A DNA stretch of 64,000 nucleotides from Pseudomonadota bacterium (GCA_021808195.1 JAKBCE010000001.1:62001-126000); one strand, 5' to 3'. Positions 1 through 9,932 are shown, numbered from the stretch's first letter. Program-made: numbers and translations. The notes: generated by a model not told the origin, from the letters alone.

Positions 1-1
1 G

Positions 2-727
2 AACGGCTGGCAAACCGTCGCGCCGTCCAAGATTGCCTTCACCGATGGCGAGCATCCCCCGGCAGCACTCGATCGGGCCGGCTTACGCGCGGTGCGCGAG
101 GCATTCGCCGCGGCAGCAGCGCGCGCCAGCCGGATCGGTCTCGATGCGGTGCAGATTCACGCCGCGCACGGTTATCTGCTGCACCAATTTCTCTCACCGC
201 TCGCGAACCAGCGCGAGGACGAATACGGTGGCACGCTCGAGAACCGGCTGCGGTTCCCGCTGGAGGTCTTCGACGCGGTGCGTGCGGCGGTTCCGCCGGA
301 CAAGCCGGTCTCTGTGCGGGTATCGGCGACCGATTGGCTCGAGGGCGGCTGGGACCTCGAACAGACTGTGACATTCGCCGCGAAACTGCAGGAGCATGGC
401 TGCGATGCCATTCACGTCTCGAGCGGCGGCCTGCATCCCGCACAACGCATCCCGGTCGGACCCGGCTACCAGGTGCCGCTGGCACGCGCCGTCAAGGCTG
501 CCGTGCGTATCCCGGTCGTCGCCGTCGGACTGATCAGCGGATTCGAACAAGCCGAGGCCATCGTCGCGACGGGAGATGCGGACTTAGTCGCCCTCGCCCG
601 CACGATACTCTACGACCCGCGCTGGCCGTGGCATGCGGCGGCGGCGCTCGGTGCGCAGGTGCGCGCGCCGAACCAGTACCTGCGCTGCGAGCCGCAGCGG
701 CTGCGCGGATTGTTCAAGGCGGATTGA
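2..727 (+). CDS. Old Yellow Enzyme family NADH:flavin oxidoreductase (3' part)
   Basis: Seen: the reading frame is open from base 2 and ends at 727, so the N-terminal part lies outside the window. The visible 241 residues carry the FMN-binding TIM-barrel signature HAAHGYLLHQFLSPLANQR followed by D-YGG and NR-RF, typical of class III (YqjM-like) ene-reductases. Near the C-terminus VVAVGLISG and the ADLVALAR segment form the phosphate-binding loops. Family knowledge: these enzymes reduce activated C=C bonds with NAD(P)H, and the physiological substrate is rarely known. It points towards the convergent zwf end 43 bp away and shares no operon with it. Confidence 0.9.
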   Translation, partial: NGWQTVAPSKIAFTDGEHPPAALDRAGLRAVREAFAAAAARASRIGLDAVQIHAAHGYLLHQFLSPLANQREDEYGGTLENRLRFPLEVFDAVRAAVPPDKPVSVRVSATDWLEGGWDLEQTVTFAAKLQEHGCDAIHVSSGGLHPAQRIPVGPGYQVPLARAVKAAVRIPVVAVGLISGFEQAEAIVATGDADLVALARTILYDPRWPWHAAAALGAQVRAPNQYLRCEPQRLRGLFKAD

Positions 728-770
728 TCCGGCCGGTGAGCCCGACCGATCCTTCGGCAACGTACCGGAG

Positions 771-2150
771 CTACGGGGCAACGGTCGGATCGTACCAACC
801 TTCAGGCGGAGCAACCCGGGCGGCTTCCTGCGGCCCCCAACTGCCAGGCTCATAAGGATGGACCGGGGTGTTCGCCTTGAGCGCCGGGTCGACGATGCGC
901 CAGGCCTCCTCCACATAATCCTCACGAGCGAACAGCGTCCGGTCTCCAGACATCGCATCGGTGAGCACCCGCTCGTAGGCGTCCATTTCGTTGGCACCGG
1001 CATGGCGGCTCGCCAACAGCTCGTTGGTCTGACCGATGCCGAGCTCGGCATCGTCCATGACATTGAGGCCGATGGCCATCTCGTTGTCAGGGCTGATGCG
1101 GAAACGGAAGTAATCATGTTGCGGCGTGCAGCCGGGGTAGACCGCCGGCGGCCGGCGCAGATGGGCAACCACCTCCGTACAGGTCACCGGCAGTGATTTG
1201 CCGGCACGGATGTAGAAGGGCACCCCCTGCCAGCGCCAGTTGTCGATCGCCAGCCGCATGGCCGCGTACGTCTCGGTCTTCGAGCCCGGCGCAACCCCTT
1301 TCTCGTCGAGATATCCGCGGAACTGGCCGCGTACCAGATCGGCAGGCGTGAGTTCGGGAATCGCCTTGAGAACCTTCACCTTCTCGTCGCGGATCGACTC
1401 GCTGTCGGTACGTGCCGGCGGCTCCATGGCGAGATTGGCCAGCACCTGAAACAGGTGATTCTGCACCACGTCGCGGACCGTGCCGACCGGGTCGTAAAAT
1501 GCACCCCGGCCCTGGATGCCGAAGTTCTCCGCCATCGTGATCTGCACGCTCTTGATGTAGTCTCGATTCCAGAACGCCTCGAGCAGCGCATTGGTGAAAC
1601 GAAAGAACACCATGTTGTGCACCGGCCGCTTTCCGAGGTAGTGGTCGATGCGAAAGATGTGCTCCTCGTCGAAGACGCTGAGCAGGATCTGATTGAGCGC
1701 GCGAGCCGACTGCAGATCCCGACCGAACGGCTTCTCCACCACGACGCGAGCGCCCGTCTCGGTGCACCCGGCTTGTGCCAACTGCTCGACCACCTTGCCG
1801 AACAGCGCGGGTGGAATCGCCAGATAATGCGCCGGACGCCGAGCCGCCCCTAACAGCTTGCGCAACGTGCGGAATGTCGCCGCGTCCGCATAGTCGCCGT
1901 CCACATATGACAGCAGTGAGGTCAGCTGCGCAAAAGCCTCGGGATCGACGCCGCCGCCATGCTTCTCCAGGCTGTCGCGCGCCCGCTCGCGCAGCTGCTC
2001 GATGCCCCAGCCGGCCTTGGCGACACCGATGACCGGCACTTTCAGTGCGCCGCGCTTGATCATCGCCTGCAGTGCCGGGAAGATCTTCTTGTAAGCCAGA
2101 TCACCGGTGGCGCCAAAGAACACCAGCGCGTCGTTGTGGGTGTCGTTCAT
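771..2150 (-). CDS. zwf: glucose-6-phosphate dehydrogenase
   Basis: Oxidises glucose 6-phosphate to 6-phosphogluconolactone, the entry step of the oxidative pentose phosphate and Entner-Doudoroff routes. About 459 residues from the ATG at 2150, the first start followed directly by the Rossmann segment (FFGATGDLAYKK). The substrate-binding helix reads RIDHYLGKR rather than the commoner RIDHYLGKE, and VVVEKPFG is present; I believe the GKR form marks a known subfamily. It is the last gene of the minus-strand operon tal-ppgK-pgi-gnd-zwf, 22 bp after gnd. The frame is open further upstream through gnd, but that extension has no homology. No 6-phosphogluconolactonase gene is in the cluster. Confidence 0.93.
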   Translation of the reverse strand: MNDTHNDALVFFGATGDLAYKKIFPALQAMIKRGALKVPVIGVAKAGWGIEQLRERARDSLEKHGGGVDPEAFAQLTSLLSYVDGDYADAATFRTLRKLLGAARRPAHYLAIPPALFGKVVEQLAQAGCTETGARVVVEKPFGRDLQSARALNQILLSVFDEEHIFRIDHYLGKRPVHNMVFFRFTNALLEAFWNRDYIKSVQITMAENFGIQGRGAFYDPVGTVRDVVQNHLFQVLANLAMEPPARTDSESIRDEKVKVLKAIPELTPADLVRGQFRGYLDEKGVAPGSKTETYAAMRLAIDNWRWQGVPFYIRAGKSLPVTCTEVVAHLRRPPAVYPGCTPQHDYFRFRISPDNEMAIGLNVMDDAELGIGQTNELLASRHAGANEMDAYERVLTDAMSGDRTLFAREDYVEEAWRIVDPALKANTPVHPYEPGSWGPQEAARVAPPEGWYDPTVAP

Positions 2151-2172
2151 GGTGTGCTCGTCTGTCTCTCGC

Positions 2173-3189
2173 TCACTTGGAGGGCTTCTCGAGATGACCG
2201 CCGAATTCGTAACGCATCGCCGAGAGGACCTTCGCCTGGAAGTCCGCCTCGCCCCGGGAACTGAAGCGCTCATAGAGCGCAGTGGTGAGCACCGGAGCGG
2301 GCTGACCTTCATCGATCGCCGCCTTGATTGTCCAACGCCCCTCGCCGGAGTCGGACACATGCCCGGCAAATTTCGCGAGCTGCGGGTCGCTGTACAGCGC
2401 AGCGGCCGTGAGATCGAGCAGCCAGGAGGCGATCACGCTGCCGCGCCGCCACACTTCGGTGATGTCCGCGAGGTTCAGATCGTACTGGTAGTGCTGCGGA
2501 TCTCGCAGTGGCGTGGTCTCGGCGTCGATTTCGCCCGCCCGTTTGCCGACATTGGCCGCACGCAGAATGCCCAGACCCTCCGCATACGCCGCCATGATGC
2601 CGTACTCGATTCCGTTGTGGACCATTTTGACGAAATGACCTGCCCCGTTCTGTCCGCAATGCAGGTAACCCTGCTCGGCGCTGCCCGCGGCTCGCTCGCG
2701 CCCCGGGGTTGGCGCGATATCCCCCTTGCCCGGTGCAAGGCTGGCGAAGATCGGGTCGAGACGCTGCACCGCAGCGGGCTCGCCGCCAATCATCATGCAG
2801 TAGCCGCGTTCGAGGCCCCAGACGCCGCCGCTGGTACCCACGTCGACGTAGTGGATGCCCTTGTTCGCAAGCGTTTGTGCACGACGGATGTCGTCCACGT
2901 AGTAGGAATTGCCTCCGTCGATGACGATGTCCCCCTTCCCGAGCAAGGGCACTAGCTGTGCAAGCGTGTCATCGACCACGGCCGCCGGCACCATCAACCA
3001 GACGGCGCGCGGCGCGGCGAGCTTCTGCACGAACTCCGTCAGAGATCCTGCGCCAGTCGCCTTCTCCTGGGCCAGGGCTGCGACCGCCTCCGCCGAGCGG
3101 TCGAACACCACGCAGTCGTGTCCGCTGTGCAGCAGCCGGCGCACCATGTTCGCGCCCATCCGTCCGAGTCCGATCATTCCGAGTTGCAT
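2173..3189 (-). CDS. gnd: 6-phosphogluconate dehydrogenase, decarboxylating, short form
   Basis: Converts 6-phosphogluconate to ribulose 5-phosphate, CO2 and NAD(P)H. 338 residues, the length of the short (GntZ/YqeC-like) family rather than the ~470-residue dimeric form. Seen: N-terminal GLGRMGANMVRRL dinucleotide motif, the GDIVIDGGNS loop, VDVGTSGGVWGLERG and the catalytic GHFVKMVHNGIEYG segment holding the Lys and Asn expected for catalysis. Short forms are often NAD-preferring, which is family knowledge and not tested here. It lies between pgi (86 bp gap) and zwf (22 bp gap) on the same strand. Confidence 0.93.
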   Translation of the reverse strand: MQLGMIGLGRMGANMVRRLLHSGHDCVVFDRSAEAVAALAQEKATGAGSLTEFVQKLAAPRAVWLMVPAAVVDDTLAQLVPLLGKGDIVIDGGNSYYVDDIRRAQTLANKGIHYVDVGTSGGVWGLERGYCMMIGGEPAAVQRLDPIFASLAPGKGDIAPTPGRERAAGSAEQGYLHCGQNGAGHFVKMVHNGIEYGIMAAYAEGLGILRAANVGKRAGEIDAETTPLRDPQHYQYDLNLADITEVWRRGSVIASWLLDLTAAALYSDPQLAKFAGHVSDSGEGRWTIKAAIDEGQPAPVLTTALYERFSSRGEADFQAKVLSAMRYEFGGHLEKPSK

Positions 3190-3274
3190 GATTTGCTCCT
3201 TTGTCTGTACTCGACAGATCAGCGCCGCGGCAAGTTCCCCCGGGAGGAACCGCGCGCATCCGAGGCGTGCGCGT

Positions 3275-4918
3275 TCAGCCGTGCGCCTTCATCTGGCGAT
3301 AGCGGCGGATCAGGTGGTTTGTCGAGCTGTCGTGCCGCAATGGGGGCTCCGCCGCACCCTCGAGCTCAGGGATGATCGCCTGCGCCAGGGCCTTGCCGAG
3401 CTCTACGCCCCACTGGTCGAAGGAATTGATGTTCCAGATGACCCCCTGTGTGAACACCGCGTGCTCATACAGGGCAACCAGCTTACCGAGCGTCTGGGGC
3501 GTCAGTCTGTCGGCGAGCAGCGTATTGGAGGGCCGGTTACCCTCGAACACTCGATGCGGTGCCAGCCACTCCGGAATGCCCTCGGCGCGTACCTGTTCGA
3601 GCGTTTTGCCGAATGCCAGCGCCTCGCCCTGAGCGAAGACGTTCGCGAGCAACATGTCGTGATGACGCCCGAGCGGGGTGAGTGCGTGGGCAAAGGCGAT
3701 GAAATCGCAGGGAATGAGCCGGGTCCCCTGGTGGATCAGCTGATAAAACGAGTGTTGTCCGTTGGTGCCCGGCTCGCCCCAGTAGATCGGCCCGGTGTCG
3801 ACGCCGACCGGCGCCCCCTCGAGCGTCACGTGCTTGCCATTGCTCTCCATGGTCAGCTGCTGAAGATACGCCGGGAAGCGTTTCAGATACTGTTCATACG
3901 GCAGCACGGCAAGCGTCTGTGCACCGAAAAAATCCGTATACCACACGCCGAGCAGTCCGAGCAGAACCGGCAGGTTGCTCTCGAGCGGCGCGGTGCGAAA
4001 ATGCTCGTCCATCTCATGAAATCCCGCGAGCATGGCGCGGAAGTTCTCCGCACCCACCGCGAGCATGGTCGACAGTCCAATTGCCGAATCCATCGAATAG
4101 CGGCCGCCGACCCAGTCCCAGAAGCCGAACATGTTGGCTGTGTCGATGCCGAACGCCGCAACTTTCTCAGCGTTGGTGGAAACGGCGACGAAATGCTTCG
4201 CGACTGCGCTCGCATCTCCGCCGAGGCCCTGCAGCAGCCAATCGCGCGCGGTATGCGCATTGGTCATCGTCTCGAGAGTCGTAAACGTCTTCGAGGAGAC
4301 GATGAACAATGTCTCGGCGGGATCGAGATCGCGGGTCGCTTCGATAAAATCAGCGCCGTCCACATTCGAGACGAACCGAAAGCGCATCGAGCGTTCGCTG
4401 TAGTGGCGCAGCGCCTCGTAGGCCATCACCGGGCCGAGATCAGAGCCCCCGATGCCGATATTGATGACATTGCGGATGCGCTTACCCGTGTGCCCTCGCC
4501 ACTCGCCGCCGCGCACGCGGGCGGCGAACGCGGCCATCTTGTCGAGCACCGCATGCACTTCAGGCACGACGTTCTTGCCGTCGACTAGAATGCTCGCCGT
4601 GCGCGGCGCCCGCAGGGCGACATGCAGCACGGCGCGATCTTCGGTCACATTGATCCGCCGGCCGCTGAACATCGCCTCGATGCGCTCACGCAGCGCACAG
4701 TCCGCGGCCAGCTGCACCAGAAGCTTCAGCGTCTCATCCGTCAGCCGGTTCTTCGAGTAATCGAGAAACACCCCGGCGCCTTCGGCAGTGAGGCGCTCGC
4801 CGCGCTTCGGATCATCGGCAAACAACTGGCGAAGGTGTACCGGGGCGATCGCCCGGTGATGCGCTTGCAGCGCCCGCCACGCAGGCCGGGACGAGAGCGC
4901 CGCGGTCGTTGAACTCAT
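3275..4918 (-). CDS. pgi: glucose-6-phosphate isomerase
   Basis: Interconverts glucose 6-phosphate and fructose 6-phosphate. 547 residues, normal length for the proteobacterial enzyme. Seen: [11 protein letters not shown] phosphate-binding segment, the [12 protein letters not shown] signature, LGVWY, and the C-terminal [17 protein letters not shown] motif with the conserved Lys. The ATG at 4918 overlaps the ppgK stop codon by four bases (ATGA), so translation is probably coupled. Together with ppgK and tal it lets the cell move carbon between glycolytic and pentose phosphate pools. Confidence 0.95.
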   Translation of the reverse strand: MSSTTAALSSRPAWRALQAHHRAIAPVHLRQLFADDPKRGERLTAEGAGVFLDYSKNRLTDETLKLLVQLAADCALRERIEAMFSGRRINVTEDRAVLHVALRAPRTASILVDGKNVVPEVHAVLDKMAAFAARVRGGEWRGHTGKRIRNVINIGIGGSDLGPVMAYEALRHYSERSMRFRFVSNVDGADFIEATRDLDPAETLFIVSSKTFTTLETMTNAHTARDWLLQGLGGDASAVAKHFVAVSTNAEKVAAFGIDTANMFGFWDWVGGRYSMDSAIGLSTMLAVGAENFRAMLAGFHEMDEHFRTAPLESNLPVLLGLLGVWYTDFFGAQTLAVLPYEQYLKRFPAYLQQLTMESNGKHVTLEGAPVGVDTGPIYWGEPGTNGQHSFYQLIHQGTRLIPCDFIAFAHALTPLGRHHDMLLANVFAQGEALAFGKTLEQVRAEGIPEWLAPHRVFEGNRPSNTLLADRLTPQTLGKLVALYEHAVFTQGVIWNINSFDQWGVELGKALAQAIIPELEGAAEPPLRHDSSTNHLIRRYRQMKAHG

Positions 4919-5628
4919 GCACGATCTCCCTGCTTGCGGCGTGATCGCGCCGGCGGCGCGCCGCGCCAGCGAGTGGCTTTTGCCTTCTCCCAGAGCTTGA
5001 ACCCGCCCGCAAAGGCGTTGGCGTTATCACCGGCGCGACAGCGCGGCGGCAGCTCCTTCAAATGCCTGACGTTGCCGCCGCCGATCACGACCTCATCCGG
5101 CTCGAGCGCATGCGTGAGCCGCTCGATGACATCCGCGACGTGCTTGCGCCACTTCTTCTTGCCCATGCGCGCGAGCGCCCGGTCGCTGACGTAATCCTCG
5201 TATGTGTGCTTCAAGTACGGCAGATGCCCGATCTCCATCGGCTCGACGATGCCATCGATGATGAGCGCCGTACCGAGTCCGGTGCCGAGTCCGAGGAACA
5301 GCATCTTGCCGCCCCGATAACTGCCGAGGGCCTGCATGGCTGCATCGTTGATGACGCGCACCGGACAGCCAAAGGCGCGCGCGAAATCGAACCCGACCCA
5401 GCCGGAGCCGAGATTGTGCGGCTCGGCGAGAACTCGATCATGCATCACGGGCCCGGGGTAACCGATTGCGACGGCGTCGTAGCGCCATCCGCGCGCCAGG
5501 CGCTTGACCTTGGCGACCATTTGCCGGGCGGTGAGCTTAGGCCCGGATGCGAACTCCCGTTTATCCGCCTGTCCGGTGGCGAGAATCTTGACGTGCGTTC
5601 CGCCGACATCGACGACCAGTACATTCAT
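4915..5628 (-). CDS. ppgK: polyphosphate glucokinase (ROK family)
   Basis: Predicted to phosphorylate glucose using inorganic polyphosphate. 237 residues with ROK-fold motifs: [10 protein letters not shown] at the N-terminus (phosphate 1), GYPGPV, and the glycine-rich [12 protein letters not shown]. The sequence [10 protein letters not shown] matches the region around the glucose-binding Glu and His of polyphosphate glucokinases. Best known from Actinobacteria and cyanobacteria, so its place in a proteobacterial pentose phosphate operon is notable. It ends in a 4-base overlap with pgi and begins 3 bp after tal. Strict polyphosphate versus ATP use cannot be read from the sequence. Confidence 0.85.
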   Translation of the reverse strand: MNVLVVDVGGTHVKILATGQADKREFASGPKLTARQMVAKVKRLARGWRYDAVAIGYPGPVMHDRVLAEPHNLGSGWVGFDFARAFGCPVRVINDAAMQALGSYRGGKMLFLGLGTGLGTALIIDGIVEPMEIGHLPYLKHTYEDYVSDRALARMGKKKWRKHVADVIERLTHALEPDEVVIGGGNVRHLKELPPRCRAGDNANAFAGGFKLWEKAKATRWRGAPPARSRRKQGDRA

Positions 5629-5631
5629 GTC

Positions 5632-6717
5632 TTAAGCCGCCGTGCCGAGTGCTGCGCTCTTCGCGGCGATCACCCCGAGCAGCTCCTGCCAGGATTTCAC
5701 GAACGCCTTGGCGCCCTCGTCCTGGAGTTGCTCGGCGAGCGCCTCGACTTCGATACCGGCCCGCGCGAAGTGCCCGAGTAGCACCTCGCAGTCGCCACCG
5801 TCGCCGGGCATGGCGCCACCGATTTCCGTGTGCCGAGCCAACGCTTGCAGCGTCGCCTCGGGCATGGTGTTAACCGTAAACGGTGCGGCCAGGGACTTCA
5901 CGTACAACACTTCATCGGCTTTCGGATCCTTCGTGCCCGTACTGGCCCAGAGTAGCCGCTGCGCTCGCGCACCGTAGTTGAATGCGCGCTGCCAGCGCGG
6001 CGAGACGAGCAGCTGCTGGGCTGCCCGGTAGGTGCGAGCGGCGATGGCAATACCAAGGCGATTGGTCAGCTCCGCCGGCACCCTGCCGGCAACGGCCACG
6101 TCCCAGCGGCTGATGAATACCGAAGCCACCGAAGCGACCGCGGGATTGAGCCCTGCGGCGATGCGCCGCTCGACGCCGCGCAGATATGCCTCGGCGGCGG
6201 CCAGGTACTGCTCGCGGGAGAACAGCAGCGTCACGTTGACCGGTATCCCGGCGAAGATCGCCGCCTCGATCGCCGGCAGCCCCGCGCGGGTACCGGGGAT
6301 CTTGATGAACAGATTCGGCCGCTGCGCCCGCTCGTGCAGTTCCTTTGCGGCGGCGATCGTGCGCTGCGCGTCGTACGCGAGCAGCGGGGAGACTTCGAGT
6401 GACACCCAGCCGTCGACGCCATTGGTGCGCTCGAACGTGGCGCGGAACTCATCGGCAGCGCGGGTGATGTCCTGCAAGGCAAGATCGAAAAACAACACCT
6501 CGCCGCTGCGCCCGCGCTTCAGTCCGTCACGAATCGAGGCATCGTATGCCGCGCTCTTCTTCAGCGCGTGATCAAAAATAGTGGGATTCGAGGTCAGACC
6601 GGTGACCGACAGCTCGGCAATGTACTGGCGCAGTGTGCCACTGTCGAGCAGATCACGGGTGATGTTGTCGAGCCAGATGCTCTGGCCGAATTCGTGCAGC
6701 AGCTGGGTTGCCTTCAT
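5632..6717 (-). CDS. tal: transaldolase
   Basis: Transfers a dihydroxyacetone unit in the non-oxidative pentose phosphate pathway. 361 residues, the longer actinobacterial/cyanobacterial-type subfamily (around 360-380), not the ~317-residue TalB form. Seen: SIWLDNITRDLL at the N-terminus, GLTSNPTIFDHAL, and NLFIKIPGT containing the Schiff-base lysine. A strong Shine-Dalgarno (TGGAGGTAAG) precedes the ATG at 6717. First gene of the five-gene minus-strand operon with ppgK, pgi, gnd and zwf, so its upstream region should hold the operon promoter. Confidence 0.93.
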   Translation of the reverse strand: MKATQLLHEFGQSIWLDNITRDLLDSGTLRQYIAELSVTGLTSNPTIFDHALKKSAAYDASIRDGLKRGRSGEVLFFDLALQDITRAADEFRATFERTNGVDGWVSLEVSPLLAYDAQRTIAAAKELHERAQRPNLFIKIPGTRAGLPAIEAAIFAGIPVNVTLLFSREQYLAAAEAYLRGVERRIAAGLNPAVASVASVFISRWDVAVAGRVPAELTNRLGIAIAARTYRAAQQLLVSPRWQRAFNYGARAQRLLWASTGTKDPKADEVLYVKSLAAPFTVNTMPEATLQALARHTEIGGAMPGDGGDCEVLLGHFARAGIEVEALAEQLQDEGAKAFVKSWQELLGVIAAKSAALGTAA

Positions 6718-6939
6718 GATCTTACCTCCATCGCAGACCGGATCGGGCGCCGATGCCGCAGGCGAAGCGTATGGGCGCGGGAATCGATTCGTTCGATCGG
6801 CACGGTCGCCGCGGGGGACGGCGCAAGGGCCGCTCGGCGAGCCCGACGGCCGCGAGCAAACCCATCCGGCGCTATTCCATGGAAATTTAGATTAGCACAT
6901 CACGCCCGAGCCCGTCAGCTCAGCGACGGCGCAGCGGGT
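6718..6939 (-). promoter_or_regulatory. probable promoter region of the tal-zwf operon
   Basis: 222 bp without a gene upstream of tal. On the minus strand a TAATCT -10-like hexamer (6889-6894) has a weak CTGACG 18 bp upstream. Just downstream of the -10, a perfect palindrome TTCCATGGAA (6875-6884) could be an operator. The rest is GC-rich leader with no recognisable regulator site; I did not find a HexR-like box. Promoter placement is inference. Confidence 0.3.
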
Positions 6940-7536
6940 TCATCCGGCGAGGTGGCGAGTGTCATTCCAGAGGCGTACGACCGGTTCGTCTGCGTTGTGT
7001 TCATAGCCGAGCGCGCTCAAGCTGGCGGTACCCAGCAGCAACAGTCGTCCGGCATCGGCGGGCAGACCGAGCCAGCGCGCGGTCAACACCCGCAGCAGGT
7101 GTCCGCTCGAGAACAGCAGCACATTGCCCCCGGCAGCACGTGCGCGTGCGATCACCCGATCGGCGCGCTGCGCGACGTCATCGGCCGACTCCCCGCCCGG
7201 ACAGCCATCTCGAAACAGCTCCCAACCCGGCCGCTCGGCACGAATCTCCACCGTGCGCCGTCCTTCGTACGCCCCGTAGTTCCATTCGCACAGATCCGCA
7301 TCTGCGCGAGCCTCGGCGGCGAACCCGGCGAGCTGGCAAGTGCGGGCCGCACGCTGCAACGGACTGCTCAGCACCAGCGTGAACTTTGGTTCGCGCAGCC
7401 GAGGGGCCAGGGCGCGCGCGGCCCACTCCCCGCGCGCGGTCAACGGCAGGTCGCTGAGTCCGGTGTGCTGACCGGTGAGGCTCCAGGCGGTCTCGCCGTG
7501 CCGGACGAGACAGATGATCGGCAACTCGGCGCTCAT
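6940..7536 (-). CDS. histidine phosphatase (phosphoglycerate mutase superfamily)
   Basis: 198 residues from the ATG at 7536, chosen because AGGAGGAA lies 6 bases upstream and the catalytic motif follows directly: LVRHGETAW (phospho-accepting His). The second part of the pocket is seen in LSSPLQRAARTC and a later conserved His (SSGHLLRVL). Substrate cannot be assigned; relatives hydrolyse sugar phosphates or phosphoserine. It lies 222 bp downstream of the tal start on the same strand, apparently a separate unit, and is divergent from the glutathione transferase gene. Confidence 0.85.
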   Translation of the reverse strand: MSAELPIICLVRHGETAWSLTGQHTGLSDLPLTARGEWAARALAPRLREPKFTLVLSSPLQRAARTCQLAGFAAEARADADLCEWNYGAYEGRRTVEIRAERPGWELFRDGCPGGESADDVAQRADRVIARARAAGGNVLLFSSGHLLRVLTARWLGLPADAGRLLLLGTASLSALGYEHNADEPVVRLWNDTRHLAG

Positions 7537-7693
7537 GTGTTGGTTCCTCCTGGGGATGGCGCACTGCGCGCCGATGCTACGCAGGATGCTCACGCAAGTG
7601 AAGTGCGCAGCGGGAACAACGGCTGACCAGCGCATCAATTGTGCTAGGGTGAGCGTGCGGGCGCGAGCCCCGGCACAGCGTTGGAGACACCCG

Positions 7694-8416
7694 ATGATCG
7701 ACCTGTATTACTGGCCGACGCCGAATGGTCACAAGATCACGATGTTTCTCGAGGAGGCCGGCCTGCCTTACCGAATCGAGCCGGTGAATATCGGCATGGG
7801 CGAGCAGTTCCGGCCGGAGTTTCTCGCCATCTCGCCGAACAATCGCATGCCGGCCATTGTCGATCACACGCCGCGCGATGGCGGCGCCCCCCTTTCTGTG
7901 TTCGAGTCCGGCGCCATTCTCTGGTATCTCGGCAAGAAGACCGGACAGCTCATCCCGGCGGATCTGCGCGGGGAGACCGAGGCCCTGCAGTGGCTGTTCT
8001 GGCAGACCGCCGGGCTCGGACCCACTGCCAGTCAGAGCCATCACTTCATTCACTATGCGCCGCAGAAGATCCCGTACGCGATCGAGCGCTACGTGCAGGA
8101 GACTCACCGACTCTACGGCGTTCTCAACCGGCGGCTCGCCGACCGGCCGTATGTCGCAGGTGCGTCCTACACCGTGGCCGACATCGCCTGCTATCCGTGG
8201 GTCGTGCCGCATGAGCGGCAGCGCCAGCTGCTGGAGGACTTTCCGCACCTGCAGCGCTGGTTCAACCAGATCGCGGCGCGCCCGGCGACGGTGCGTGCAT
8301 ACGCCCGGGTACCGGAGTTCACGCCCCTGCCCCCATCCGGCACAGCGGTCCACCGCGCCACCCCGGCAGACTCGCCCCCCAGTCGCGCCGATGCGCCCGA
8401 GGGTCCGGCACGCTGA
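7694..8416 (+). CDS. glutathione S-transferase, YfcG/YghU-like (nu class)
   Basis: 240 residues from the ATG at 7694, preceded by GGAG. The N-terminal thioredoxin-fold domain begins IDLYYWPTPNGHKI, with a Thr in the position used by nu-class enzymes, then NNRMPAIVD and ESGAILWYL (glutathione binding). The all-helical C-terminal domain contains RPYVAGASYTVADIA. Family knowledge: nu-class GSTs act as disulfide reductases with two bound glutathiones. A weak promoter (CTGACC at 7623, TAGGGT at 7645) fits 16 bp spacing. Its 3' end nearly meets the convergent aldehyde dehydrogenase gene. Confidence 0.88.
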   Translation: MIDLYYWPTPNGHKITMFLEEAGLPYRIEPVNIGMGEQFRPEFLAISPNNRMPAIVDHTPRDGGAPLSVFESGAILWYLGKKTGQLIPADLRGETEALQWLFWQTAGLGPTASQSHHFIHYAPQKIPYAIERYVQETHRLYGVLNRRLADRPYVAGASYTVADIACYPWVVPHERQRQLLEDFPHLQRWFNQIAARPATVRAYARVPEFTPLPPSGTAVHRATPADSPPSRADAPEGPAR

Positions 8417-8429
8417 GTCGCCGGAGTCG

Positions 8430-9875
8430 CTAGGTCGAGAACTTCATCAACATCGCCAGCAGACGCCGGGCGCGTGCGCCGTAGGGCGGAAGGAACGCAC
8501 CGGAGAGCTGCAGCTTGGCATCAAGCACCGCGCGCTCGTGCGAGAACGCCCGAATCCCCCATTCGCCGTGATAGCTGCCGATGCCGGAATGATTGACTCC
8601 GCCGAACGGCAGGTTGTGGTGCAGGAACTGCAGCGCAACTTGGTTGATGCAGGTGCCGCCCGCACTGGTGCGCTGGATCACCTGGCGGGCCATTTCCCGG
8701 CGGCGCGTCCAGATGTACAGCGCAAGGGGCTTCGGAGCCGCATTGATGCGCTCGATCACCTCCTCCTCGCTGCGATACACCCTCACCGGCAGCACCGGCC
8801 CGAAGATCTCCTCCTGCATCACCCGCGCCTCATCGGGCACCTCCCCGAGCAGCGTCGGGGCGATGAAGCGTCGTTCGATATCGACACTCCCGCCCTGCAG
8901 CACGGCCGCGCCGCGTTGGCGCGCATCGTCGATCAGATCGGCCAGGCGCCGCGCATGACGCTCGTTGACGATGCGCGCAAGTTGCGGCGCGTGCTGCGCA
9001 TCGGCCCCGTACCAACTCGACAGACGTGACCTGAAGCGCTCCACCACCCTCTCATAGACCGAGGTGTGAACGTAAAGATGATCCGGAGCAATGCAGGTCT
9101 GTCCGGCGTTGAGGCATTTCGCCCATGCGATCATGTCGACCGCACGCGCCACATCAGCGCTCGCATCGATGATGACCGGCGATTTTCCACCGAGTTCAAG
9201 CGTGACGCTGGCCAGGCATTTCGCCGCAGCCGCCATCACGACTTGGCCGACGGGAGGTGAGCCTGTAAAGAACATGTGATCGAACGGCAGCTCGAGCAGG
9301 GCCGCACCCACCGACGCATCGCCCTCGAATACCGCAACCTCACTGTCATCGAACGCGGAACGGATGACCTCCCGCAGCACACGCGAGCTGCACGGCGCCA
9401 GCTCGGAGGTCTTGACCATGGCGGTGTTGCCGCATGCCACTGCAGGGATGAGCGGCCCGAGGGTGAGCACGATGGGGTAGTTCCAGGGGGCGAGGATGAG
9501 CGTCCGGCCCCGCGGCTCGCGCTGAACCCACGCCCGCGTGCCAAACGTCGCGACGGTTGGGCGCACACGCCGCGGTCGCAGCCAGCGAGCGAGGTGACGT
9601 CGATAATCGGCCAGGTCCGTCAACACCGGCAGCAGCTCGGCGAGCTCGGTCTCCAGAGGCGGGCGACCGAGATCGGCCGAAACGGCCGCGATGAGCGCCT
9701 CACGGTGCGCGATGATCGCCGCGCGCAACCGTTCGAGCCGGCCGAGCCGCTCGGCCACGGTGCTCGTACGCCATCGCAGCGCAACAGGCCGTTGCGCCTC
9801 GAACACGTTGCGTATCCGGGCGGCAAGCTCGGCATCGAGGCGGCGCGGTTCGCCAGAAGCGGTGGATTGATTCAT
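8430..9875 (-). CDS. aldehyde dehydrogenase, class 3 / coniferyl aldehyde dehydrogenase-like
   Basis: NAD(P)-dependent oxidation of an aldehyde to the acid. 481 residues from the ATG at 9875; an upstream in-frame TTG is less likely. Seen: APWNYPIVLTLGPLIPA (Rossmann entry), FFTGSPPVGQVV, the catalytic Glu in VTLELGGKSPV and the catalytic Cys in NAGQTCIAPD. The C-terminal tail is short and hydrophobic like class 3 enzymes and bacterial coniferyl aldehyde dehydrogenases. With a lignin-aromatic operon elsewhere in the window an aromatic aldehyde substrate is possible, but that is inference. It follows the LysR gene by 57 bp on the same strand. Confidence 0.85.
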   Translation of the reverse strand: MNQSTASGEPRRLDAELAARIRNVFEAQRPVALRWRTSTVAERLGRLERLRAAIIAHREALIAAVSADLGRPPLETELAELLPVLTDLADYRRHLARWLRPRRVRPTVATFGTRAWVQREPRGRTLILAPWNYPIVLTLGPLIPAVACGNTAMVKTSELAPCSSRVLREVIRSAFDDSEVAVFEGDASVGAALLELPFDHMFFTGSPPVGQVVMAAAAKCLASVTLELGGKSPVIIDASADVARAVDMIAWAKCLNAGQTCIAPDHLYVHTSVYERVVERFRSRLSSWYGADAQHAPQLARIVNERHARRLADLIDDARQRGAAVLQGGSVDIERRFIAPTLLGEVPDEARVMQEEIFGPVLPVRVYRSEEEVIERINAAPKPLALYIWTRRREMARQVIQRTSAGGTCINQVALQFLHHNLPFGGVNHSGIGSYHGEWGIRAFSHERAVLDAKLQLSGAFLPPYGARARRLLAMLMKFST

Positions 9876-9932
9876 TGCGGCACCCCGAGCACGCAACGGT
9901 GATGTTGCGATGATACTGGACGCGCCGCCCCG

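Noticed and set aside
771..2369. N-terminally extended zwf starting inside gnd
   Set aside because: The extra 73 residues are the out-of-frame antisense-like reading of gnd sequence; the Rossmann motif begins at the ATG at 2150.
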